Shown in pieces: positions 7,262 to 12,502 of a stretch of DNA of 12,502 bases. How positions within the stretch are numbered: the first letter of the stretch is position 1; each line of letters starts with the position of its first letter. A model generated the notes under the pieces. It was not told the DNA's origin. It ran no database searches and saw only the letters and a list, made by a program, of their open reading frames with translations. Location: the NCBI GenBank assembly GCA_016784265.1, contig JADHUZ010000010.1, positions 1 through 12,502 of the forward strand, written 5' to 3'. Source of the stretch: Fidelibacterota bacterium (GTDB lineage Bacteria > Fidelibacterota > BS150m-G59). Both the position numbers and the translations under genes were made by a program.

Positions 7262-8299
7262 TCAAATCTCCTGCATTAATTTAACGATTCTCTCAGTTGA
7301 AGGTAAATGTTTACTCAAATATTCGGGTAATTTTGTTGTAATTGTATAAGTTCCAACGCCAATTGGTTTATCAGAATCTTTTAGTGCATATTCCACGATA
7401 GTTCTGTTTTTCTCTTTACAAATAATAAGTCCAATCGATGAATTTTCATCATCTGTTTTTTCAGTATCATCCAAAACAGACAAATAGAATTGCATTTTCC
7501 CGACAAATCCTGGTTTAAACTCTCCAATTTTAAGATCAATAGCAAATAAGCATTTTAAAGGTCTATGATAGAGTAATAGATCGATGAAAAATTCTTTTTC
7601 GTCAACAATCAAACGATATTGATGTCCGATGAAAGCAAATTGTCCGCCCATCTCTATTAGAAAATTTTGGATGTTTTTTACTAATTCGCGTTCTAACTCT
7701 AATTCCGAATGTTCTTCGGCTAAATCCAAAAATGGAAATGTATATTCATCTTTTACCGCTAAAATTGCCTGATGTTTATATTTTTCCGGCAGTACTTTAT
7801 CAAAATTGCTTTGTCCGGTTAGCATTTTTTCATACGATTTATTGTCAATCTGATGATTTAATATTCGTTTTGACCACCCCATTTTTCGAGTCATCCGTAT
7901 ATAAAATTCCCGTTCAATATCATCCTTACATTTTCCCATAATCATCAAATTATGCGACCAACCAATTTCTCTCACCAGTGGTGCGAGTTTTTCATTCGTT
8001 GCATAAATCTTATAAAATTGTCTCATTCGCCATATATTTTGAGTGGAAAGCCCAGAAATTCCCGGGAATTCTTTTTGCAGGTCTTTTGACAAAGTATTAA
8101 CAACAGATTTTCCCCAACCTTCGGATTCTTGTTTTGTGATTATCATTTTTCCTAAATCCCAATAGAGTTCAATTAGTTCATAATTGACTTTTTTTAATGC
8201 TTCATAACGAGCAGAGGTAATACGATTTTTTACTTCGTTTAGAAAAGATTGGTAATCTTTCACTTTGTCTTTTGTCACCAGTCTGTTATTAGCGTTCAC
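7262..8299 (-). CDS. DUF1016/YhcG-type PD-(D/E)XK nuclease-domain protein
   Basis: 345 residues from a GTG at 8297-8299 with AGGA 6 nt upstream. Residues about 12-160 match the DUF1016 N-terminal domain: ARYEALKKVNYELIELYWDLGK, then LQKEFPGISGLSTQNIWRMRQFY and the helical IGWSHNLMI region. The C-terminal part (about 200-345) has the PD-(D/E)XK-like core: FFIDLLLYHRPLKCLFAIDLK followed by GEFKPGFVGKMQFYL, with the D of FIDLL and DLK as likely catalytic residues. Family members occur in defence islands, near restriction systems and as scattered cargo; the biochemical role is poorly established. It is the only non-respiratory gene in the window, splits the cytochrome cluster, and lies between the two copies of a 35-bp direct repeat, consistent with acquisition by insertion. 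No partner methylase or toxin-antitoxin gene is next to it. Confidence 0.88.
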   Translation of the reverse strand: MNANNRLVTKDKVKDYQSFLNEVKNRITSARYEALKKVNYELIELYWDLGKMIITKQESEGWGKSVVNTLSKDLQKEFPGISGLSTQNIWRMRQFYKIYATNEKLAPLVREIGWSHNLMIMGKCKDDIEREFYIRMTRKMGWSKRILNHQIDNKSYEKMLTGQSNFDKVLPEKYKHQAILAVKDEYTFPFLDLAEEHSELELERELVKNIQNFLIEMGGQFAFIGHQYRLIVDEKEFFIDLLLYHRPLKCLFAIDLKIGEFKPGFVGKMQFYLSVLDDTEKTDDENSSIGLIICKEKNRTIVEYALKDSDKPIGVGTYTITTKLPEYLSKHLPSTERIVKLMQEI

Positions 8300-8320
8300 T
8301 AATCATCCTGCGAAAATGAG

Positions 8321-8352
8321 AAAAACAGAAAGGGCAAGAAATAATCCTGCCC
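8321..8352 (-). terminator. Rho-independent terminator after the tetraheme cytochrome gene
   Basis: The minus strand shows an 8-bp stem (GGGCAGGA / TCTTGCCC, one G-T wobble) with a 5-nt TTATT loop, then TTTCTGTTTTT. It begins 27 bp after the stop of the c554-type gene and would end the outer-membrane operon. It coincides with repeat copy 2. The tail is T-rich but interrupted, so efficiency is uncertain. Confidence 0.65.
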
Positions 8353-8355
8353 AAA
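8321..8355 (-). repeat. 35-bp direct repeat, copy 2 (intergenic)
   Basis: Identical to 7072-7106. It lies between the DUF1016 start and the c554 stop. Read in the phase used in copy 1, it still gives a signal-peptide-like string WAGLFLALSVFLIFAG and then a stop, but I see no ATG before it, so it may be the relic of a former signal-peptide segment. Confidence 0.95.
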
Positions 8356-8379
8356 TTCTTACACTTTCAATTCTGTAAT

Positions 8380-8976
8380 TTATTCTGCTTTCGGCGTGGA
8401 ATGATCAATCGCTTTCCAGCGTTCTTCGAAATTGAATCCTTTTTCTTTGTCGTAAGTCGGACTTTTTTCGTTGTGGCAAGTTACACAAACTGCTTCTGTC
8501 GGCTCAATCAATCCTTGCGTAAGAGCCAATGCTTTGTCCTTTTTGTGCGATTTTTTGTATCCGCTTGCGGCACCGTGGCATGCTTCGCAACCAACACTTT
8601 GCAATGCTGTCATGCGTTTGACATCTTTTGTTGGTTTGCCTTTGTCAGTAACTTCTGCCCAAAAATCAGCCGTTTGCGTTTCATAACCACCGTTTCCGTA
8701 GCCGGTTACATGGCAAACAAGACATTCTGGTGCTTCGTAAGCCGGGACTTTTAGTCCTTTGTCAGTTGCAATTTTTGCGGATTTTTCGCTTTTTAATGTT
8801 TCAAATGCGCTTGCGTGCGGACCGGCTTCCCATTTTTTGTATTGGGCTCCTTTTTTCTCGCTTTTGTGGCACGTTTTACATTTGTGACTGCCGATATAAT
8901 CAAAACTTTTGGCGGCTTCGTTAGCAACCAAGCCAAGCACAAAAATTCCAGCAATTATAATAACGATTTTCTTCAT
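8380..8976 (-). CDS. Periplasmic tetraheme cytochrome c, c554 family
   Basis: 198 residues. A Sec signal (MKKIVIIIAGIFVLGLVANEAAKS) precedes a domain with four CXXCH motifs at C33, C85, C130 and C164. The layout YIGSHKCKTCH, a helix with W and GPHASAF, then ECLVCHVTGYG, GCEACHG and CVTCHN is typical of the cytochrome c554-like family, whose members act as soluble periplasmic electron carriers. The ATG at 8974-8976 has a strong GGAGGAG site; an in-frame start at 9042 has none and would overlap the previous gene. Lysine content is high, so the protein is probably basic, unlike the acidic 11-heme cytochrome of the same operon; that contrast could favour docking (inference). It is the last gene before the terminator and lies 47 bp after the lipoprotein cytochrome. 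It plausibly shuttles electrons between the inner-membrane b/c fusions and the outer-membrane module. Confidence 0.9.
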   Translation of the reverse strand: MKKIVIIIAGIFVLGLVANEAAKSFDYIGSHKCKTCHKSEKKGAQYKKWEAGPHASAFETLKSEKSAKIATDKGLKVPAYEAPECLVCHVTGYGNGGYETQTADFWAEVTDKGKPTKDVKRMTALQSVGCEACHGAASGYKKSHKKDKALALTQGLIEPTEAVCVTCHNEKSPTYDKEKGFNFEERWKAIDHSTPKAE

Positions 8977-9023
8977 TTTTTCTCCTCCTCTTTTTTTAGT
9001 TAGAATAAATATTTTTTGCAAAC

Positions 9024-9947
9024 CTAATGACAAGTGGTGCAATCCAGCTCAACGATTCCACCATCTAAATTTTCGCCATGACAACGCTCGCAGCGTGCAA
9101 TATCTTCGATTTCGTTTCCATGAAATTCTATATTGCCAAAAGTCATGTACGAAAGCGAGTCGGGATGCCCACTTACTCCACCTGCATGACATTTATAACA
9201 ACAAACGCCCGCATTCCCACCATCTAAATTTTCACCATGGCAAGTTTTGCAATGATCAATTTCATCAGGATAAGCAAGTCCATGGAAATCAGCGTTTCCA
9301 TAAACCAAATGGTTCGAAATTTCTGGATGCCCACTTACTCCACCAGCATGACAGAGATAACAAGAAACGCCAGCATTCCCGCCATCTAAATTTTCACCAT
9401 GGCAAGTTTTGCAGTGGTCAATTTCATCAGGATAAGCAAGTCCATGGAAATCAGCGTTTCCATAAACTAAATGGTTCGAAATTTCTGGATGTCCGCTTAC
9501 TCCACCAGCATGACACAAATAACACGAAACATTAGCAAATCCACCGTCCAATTCATTTCCATGACAAATTTTGCAATGTTCCAATTCTTCTAATCCATCT
9601 TCAGAGATGAAATTTCCATGAAAATCTTCGTATGTTGGTGAAAGAAAATCAATGTTTTTGGGATGTCCATTCGCACCACCTTCGTGGCATTGATAACACG
9701 AAATTCCGCTTGTTCCGCCATTAAATTGACTGCCGTGACAGGATTTACAAGATTCTATGCCGTCCCAACCTTTGTGCAGTGCAAAACCGTGAAAATCCTC
9801 AGAATTTGCAATTGTCCAATCATCTGGATGAACAGTAATTTTGTTTTTTTCTGTGCATTGGAGAAATAATAAACCAATAACAATGAGCAAAAATGTTTTT
9901 AAATTTCTTTGAAGTTCGGAGTTCAAAGTTCGGAGTTCAATCTTCAT
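9024..9947 (-). CDS. Decaheme lipoprotein cytochrome c built from five two-heme modules
   Basis: 307 residues from the ATG at 9945-9947, which has GGAGG 6 nt upstream and overlaps the previous stop in an ATGA. The signal (LKTFLLIVIGLLFLQC) ends in a lipobox-like LQC with C31 as the likely lipidated residue. Ten CXXCH motifs fall at C67, C84, C125, C142, C179, C196, C233, C250, C286 and C303; the last histidine is the final residue. Five modules follow the scheme FHG, CxxCHGxxxxGG, CYxCHxGG, GHP. Modules 3 and 4 are almost identical through a 162-bp tandem duplication. Module 4 has an extra cysteine (CCYKCH). An outer-membrane lipoprotein beside a barrel gene suggests the surface or inner-leaflet cytochrome of a porin-cytochrome conduit, comparable by analogy with OmcB or the Ext cytochromes; orthology is not claimed. 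Confidence 0.9.
   Translation of the reverse strand: MKIELRTLNSELQRNLKTFLLIVIGLLFLQCTEKNKITVHPDDWTIANSEDFHGFALHKGWDGIESCKSCHGSQFNGGTSGISCYQCHEGGANGHPKNIDFLSPTYEDFHGNFISEDGLEELEHCKICHGNELDGGFANVSCYLCHAGGVSGHPEISNHLVYGNADFHGLAYPDEIDHCKTCHGENLDGGNAGVSCYLCHAGGVSGHPEISNHLVYGNADFHGLAYPDEIDHCKTCHGENLDGGNAGVCCYKCHAGGVSGHPDSLSYMTFGNIEFHGNEIEDIARCERCHGENLDGGIVELDCTTCH
9201..9524 (-). repeat. Two tandem 162-bp coding repeats (two-heme module duplication)
   Basis: Units 9201-9362 and 9363-9524 align without gaps and differ by about ten bases by eye (about 94% identity), mostly at silent positions. Each codes for 54 residues containing one CYLCH and one CKTCH heme site. The unit is a multiple of three, so gain or loss changes heme number by two without a frameshift. 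Confidence 0.93.
9912..9939 (-). repeat. Two perfect 14-bp tandem repeats in the signal-peptide n-region
   Basis: The unit TGAACTCCGAACTT (minus strand) occurs twice back to back, three codons after the lipoprotein cytochrome start, giving the peptide ELRTLNSEL. From memory, similar ELRTLNSEL strings turn up often in predicted proteins of FCB-type genomes, as products of short dispersed repeats. Fourteen is not divisible by three, so a copy-number change would shift the frame. Confidence 0.9.
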
Positions 9948-10789
9948 TCCGCGCCTCCATGACATTTCTGGCAAGTAGAATCGTGCTCTGGCTCGTGGCA
10001 AACCGCACACAAATCAGGATTATCCATCGCTTCGTAAGCGTGCCAACCGCCATTATCAAAATTTAATCCAACCCAATCAAGTTGACTGTGATCCAGTGGC
10101 ATAATCATTTGTTGGTTATGACAAATTTGGCAATCATGATTGGATTCATGACAAGTCGAACATTCAAACATTCCATTTCGCGCATCCATTCCATGCGAAA
10201 GAATAAAGTCCACTTCATGCGTTTTCGGCTCAAATTGTTGCAATGTATGACAGGATTCACAACCAGATTCAGTATGACAAACCAAACATTCAGATTCAGC
10301 TAGCGCAAGTCCGTGTTCCGATTTCCAGAGGAAATCATGCGATTGTGGAGTAACTGTCGCATGACACGAGCGACAATCAGATTGTGCCCAATGTTTCTTT
10401 TCTGCTTCGCCATCATCTTCCAAAATATTGGCATGACAATCCGAACAATCGCTAATTTGTGCTAAATGGTTCGAATGATTAAAATCGCGCATCGTTGCAA
10501 AACTTGATTCTGGATAAGTGTCGGCATCATCTGGTTCTGTGTGGCACATTCCACAATTTTCATCATCGTCAATTTCGTGGCACTCACTGCAAACACCATC
10601 CATCGCTGGCAAAAATCCATCCGAAAGTGCAGTGGATTTATCAACGCCTTCGTGGCAAGTTGAACATTCCATTTCGACATCTTCGATATGAAAATTGTGC
10701 GGAAAAATGATAGAATCTCGTGCAAAAATTCCAACAACAAATAATAAATAACCAATAGCCAATAATTTTTTAGAAGGTATAATTAACAT
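9944..10789 (-). CDS. Periplasmic or secreted 11-heme cytochrome c
   Basis: 281 residues. A Sec-type signal (KKLLAIGYLLFVVGIFA) precedes FPHNFHIEDVEMECSTCH, the opening typical of c7/c3-like modules in which an early histidine ligates a heme. CXXCH motifs start at C42, C67, C79, C115, C139, C168, C177, C210, C220, C261 and C273; C168/C177 and C210/C220 form closely spaced pairs. The sequence is rich in D and E. The signal has no clear lipobox. The start has an ideal AGGAGG site (10795-10800, 5-nt spacer) and lies 20 bp inside the barrel gene; the stop overlaps the next gene by 4 bp. Tight coupling to both suggests stoichiometric assembly, and it is the best candidate for the cytochrome seated in or under the barrel (compare MtrA or OmaB). 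I cannot assign orthology. Confidence 0.9.
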   Translation of the reverse strand: MLIIPSKKLLAIGYLLFVVGIFARDSIIFPHNFHIEDVEMECSTCHEGVDKSTALSDGFLPAMDGVCSECHEIDDDENCGMCHTEPDDADTYPESSFATMRDFNHSNHLAQISDCSDCHANILEDDGEAEKKHWAQSDCRSCHATVTPQSHDFLWKSEHGLALAESECLVCHTESGCESCHTLQQFEPKTHEVDFILSHGMDARNGMFECSTCHESNHDCQICHNQQMIMPLDHSQLDWVGLNFDNGGWHAYEAMDNPDLCAVCHEPEHDSTCQKCHGGAE

Positions 10790-11897
10790 TCAAACCTCCT
10801 GTGATATTTTGTGAATAATATGGATTTTGTGACATTCGCATGAATAATTTTACTGCTGTTTTATTGTGAATGCGATATTCAGTCCAACCGTAAAAACCCA
10901 GCGAATTATTTGGTTCCAAGTCAAGATATGTTAATTGGTTACAGCCCAAACTGCCACCAAATGAAAAATCATTCATTTTGTGTGTGAGTGTGATGTTTCC
11001 ACCAGAATGTGTTCGCGATTGTGCATTTTGCACATTGGCAGAAATTTGCATCATTTTCCAGCGCAGGGTGGTTTGATAGAACCAGTTTTTTTCATAAGTA
11101 AAACGATAACCAAACCGATAGCTCAGCAAAATTGGGAAGCAAAATTTTGAATGAACACCGACACTCAAAAGCGGGTCAGTGGTAACAGATTTTTCAACCC
11201 ATGGATAAAAATTCGGGTCAATTTGGAATTGACGAAATTGGATTTGTACTCGATGATTTCCGAGTTTGTATGATGCTAATAATCGTGCATTGTTGATTGT
11301 GCTTTCGGTAAAATTCCATGCAAAAACCGAAGCAATTCGTAATTTTTTGAATAGCGTTTTGTTCCATGAAAATCCGCCATAATTTGCATCTGTTGACCAA
11401 AATCCAAGTTTCGGAAAGTTGGATTTTTTCCAGAACAAACCAAAAAGTGTTTCGCCATCTATTCCTTCAATATGCGATGGAACGACTCCACCGAGCAATG
11501 AAATATCGCCAAATTTGGAATGGTTTTTGTATTGTGCTCCATCGATGCGTTTTTTTAGTAGTGGCGACCAATGTGTGAATCGCCCAAATTTTAATTTGTG
11601 ATTATTGTGGTGAAATTTCCCAATCGCAGAATGAACACGAAACGGATGCTCAAAATGGTTATTTTCTGAGCCGTATTCAACCAATGATTCGACTTCCAAT
11701 CCATGCCCGAAATTCTGGGAATAATCCACCATCGTGCGCCAATGGAGCGAATTGTCGAAAAGTTGCCAGTCGCTTGATAACTCATTTTCGATAAAATACA
11801 TTTGCGGCGAAACAGCAGAATAGGACACACGAATTTCCGGCTTGGCGAATAATCCGCAAAAGAGGAATAAAATGGTTAATGCAATTTGTTTTTTCAT
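10770..11897 (-). CDS. Outer-membrane beta-barrel, putative partner of multiheme cytochromes
   Basis: 375 residues from the ATG at 11895-11897, chosen because a clean Sec signal follows (MKKQIALTILFLFCGLFA, cleavage near A18/K19). The in-frame extension to 12020 lies in the rhodanese gene and has no signal. The mature protein alternates polar and hydrophobic residues with many aromatics (for example VSYSAVSPQMYF, LSYRFGYRF, GWTEYRI) and ends in VNYTF, the terminal phenylalanine used for outer-membrane barrel insertion. No cysteine-based cofactor motif is seen. No strong ribosome site is found; a stable hairpin ends 16 nt upstream. Sandwiched between a rhodanese gene and a cytochrome gene that overlaps it by 20 bp, it resembles ExtI-like conduit porins by context. 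At about 357 mature residues it is shorter than the MtrB/PioB type, so whether it can sheath a multiheme wire is open. I do not recognise the exact family. Confidence 0.75.
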   Translation of the reverse strand: MKKQIALTILFLFCGLFAKPEIRVSYSAVSPQMYFIENELSSDWQLFDNSLHWRTMVDYSQNFGHGLEVESLVEYGSENNHFEHPFRVHSAIGKFHHNNHKLKFGRFTHWSPLLKKRIDGAQYKNHSKFGDISLLGGVVPSHIEGIDGETLFGLFWKKSNFPKLGFWSTDANYGGFSWNKTLFKKLRIASVFAWNFTESTINNARLLASYKLGNHRVQIQFRQFQIDPNFYPWVEKSVTTDPLLSVGVHSKFCFPILLSYRFGYRFTYEKNWFYQTTLRWKMMQISANVQNAQSRTHSGGNITLTHKMNDFSFGGSLGCNQLTYLDLEPNNSLGFYGWTEYRIHNKTAVKLFMRMSQNPYYSQNITGGLNVNYTF

Positions 11898-11913
11898 AAT
11901 TTGTTTTTCAGAA

Positions 11914-11948
11914 GAATTTGGGAGACTCCGAAGAGTCCCCCAAAATTC
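11914..11948 (-). other. Stable intergenic hairpin with a C(UUCG)G tetraloop
   Basis: On the minus strand GACTC-TTCG-GAGTC is extended outward by GGG/CCC and GAATTT/AAATTC with small bulges, giving a long stem capped by the very stable UUCG loop. It fills the 62-bp gap between the rhodanese stop (11960) and the barrel start (11897). The downstream sequence TTCTGAAAAAC has no T-run, so a processing or mRNA-stability element, or a REP-like dispersed repeat, is more likely than a terminator. Confidence 0.75.
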
Positions 11949-11959
11949 GTAGCTTTTGG

Positions 11960-12502
11960 TTATTCGAGTTCGTATGCACCAGGAGCATTTTCTCCGGGTG
12001 TTCCGTTTTCTGAATTCCATTCATGACTTTCAAGATTTGACCAAATCATGCCATTGGCACCTGTTATCAAACTTTGAGCATCATAGCCTAAAACAGTCAA
12101 ATAAGCAGTAATTACACCAGATGTTTGACTTGTCCAGCAATAAGTAACAACGGTTGCACTCGGATCATATTTATTGATTCCACCACTTTCAAGATTGAAA
12201 GTTTCTCCATCATCAGCATTATTAAAAATACGATGTGCACCAGCAATATGACCGTAGTGTTCCCAGTCAGTTTGAGCCCAGTAGTTATTGATAAAATAAT
12301 TTTCACGATCAACGAGAATAGCAGGCGCTGATGCATAATCATAACCATCAGTCAATAGAGCTGCAACTCTTTCTGCGAGAAGTGCTGCACCATCTTCAAC
12401 TTCCTCAGTAGCAATTACAGGGTAATCATACACTACATCTTCTGCAGGATCTGTGAAACTAGTAAGCCAATCTTCTGGGTAGTCAAGAGCAATATCTGAA
12501 GT
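11960..12502 (-). CDS. Rhodanese-domain protein (5' end outside window)
   Basis: The frame is open to the right edge, so 180 C-terminal residues are visible and the start and any signal are missing. Rhodanese features are AILVDRENY, then GHIAGAHRIF, the active-site loop YCWTSQTSG with cysteine at visible residue 122 (codon at 12137-12139), and YLTVLGYDAQSL followed by GANGM. The catalytic cysteine is present, so persulfide transfer is chemically possible. A long insertion (about visible residues 94-115) separates GHIAGAH from the cysteine strand. The gene heads the visible outer-membrane operon, directly before the barrel gene. From memory, ExtH of Geobacter sulfurreducens is also a rhodanese-family lipoprotein next to a conduit barrel. 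An exported location here is inferred from context only. It could equally be a general sulfur-handling protein. Confidence 0.85.
   Translation of the reverse strand, partial: TSDIALDYPEDWLTSFTDPAEDVVYDYPVIATEEVEDGAALLAERVAALLTDGYDYASAPAILVDRENYFINNYWAQTDWEHYGHIAGAHRIFNNADDGETFNLESGGINKYDPSATVVTYCWTSQTSGVITAYLTVLGYDAQSLITGANGMIWSNLESHEWNSENGTPGENAPGAYELE

Noticed and set aside
7262..8299. Defence island around the DUF1016 gene
   Set aside because: No restriction, methylase, toxin or other defence gene is adjacent; neighbours on both sides are cytochromes.
7072..8355. Insertion sequence with the 35-bp repeats as target-site duplications
   Set aside because: No transposase is present, 35 bp is longer than usual target duplications, and no inverted ends are seen inside the repeats. 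I report it as a repeat-bracketed segment only.
9201..9524. Possible CRISPR array or satellite repeat
   Set aside because: There are only two units of 162 bp with no spacers, and the repeats are in frame with heme-binding motifs of a cytochrome gene.
8909..9535. Plus-strand 208-residue open frame with repeated His-rich blocks
   Set aside because: It lies antisense to the decaheme lipoprotein gene. Its His/Gln repeats are the reverse reading of the 162-bp heme-module duplication, with no ribosome site or recognisable domain.
9948..10010. Longer N-terminus for the lipoprotein cytochrome (start at 10010)
   Set aside because: It would overlap the end of the 11-heme gene by 67 bp and bury the lipoprotein signal; the ATG at 9947 has a GGAGG site and the ATGA overlap.
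11898..12020. Longer N-terminus for the beta-barrel (start at 12020)
   Set aside because: The extra 41 residues run through the intergenic hairpin and into the rhodanese gene and place the signal peptide internally; the ATG at 11897 gives a normal Sec signal.

Overview
The window is a dense respiratory locus with every recognisable gene on the minus strand, so it is transcribed from high to low coordinates. It encodes five multiheme c-type cytochromes with 53 CXXCH motifs in total (11 + 10 + 4 + 17 + 11). Around them are an outer-membrane beta-barrel, a rhodanese-domain protein, a HybA/HybB-like iron-sulfur/quinone module and a cysteine-rich MerR regulator. The simplest reading is an electron route from the menaquinone pool across the inner membrane, periplasm and outer membrane, as in metal- or electrode-respiring bacteria. 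The organism is a Gram-negative (outer-membrane barrel, lipoprotein cytochrome, Tat and Sec signals) with AT-rich DNA and a respiratory lifestyle. An FCB-group lineage (Ignavibacteria, Calditrichota, Marinimicrobia or Cloacimonadota type) fits the style of the proteins and the repeat-derived ELRTLNSEL peptide, but this is a weak inference.

Right part (12502 to 8380), outer-membrane side: a rhodanese-like protein (5' end outside the window), a stable hairpin with a UUCG loop, a 375-residue beta-barrel, an 11-heme cytochrome overlapping the barrel gene by 20 bp, a 10-heme lipoprotein cytochrome overlapping that gene by 4 bp, and a tetraheme c554-type cytochrome. A rho-independent terminator follows. 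The order rhodanese, barrel, multiheme cytochromes recalls the extHIJKL electron-conduit cluster of Geobacter sulfurreducens.

Middle (8320 to 4568): a solitary DUF1016/YhcG-type PD-(D/E)XK nuclease gene, then a large inner-membrane cytochrome with 17 c-hemes fused to a membrane cytochrome b domain (CbcL-like architecture), closed by a bidirectional terminator. A perfect 35-bp direct repeat flanks the nuclease gene. One copy is the terminator after the c554 gene; the other codes for the core of the 17-heme protein's signal peptide. This suggests an insertion or duplication event.

Left part (4566 to 1): a MerR regulator with seven cysteines in its C-terminal half, a second fused cytochrome (11 c-hemes plus cytochrome b) starting 1 nt after it, an attenuator-like terminator, a Tat-exported HybA-like ferredoxin protein and a HybB-like integral membrane protein that runs off the left edge.

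Proposed joint function (inference): HybAB-like and the two b/c fusion proteins exchange electrons with menaquinone; the periplasmic heme domains and the tetraheme protein carry electrons onward; the barrel with its two cytochromes passes them through the outer membrane. The terminal acceptor is not shown by the sequence.
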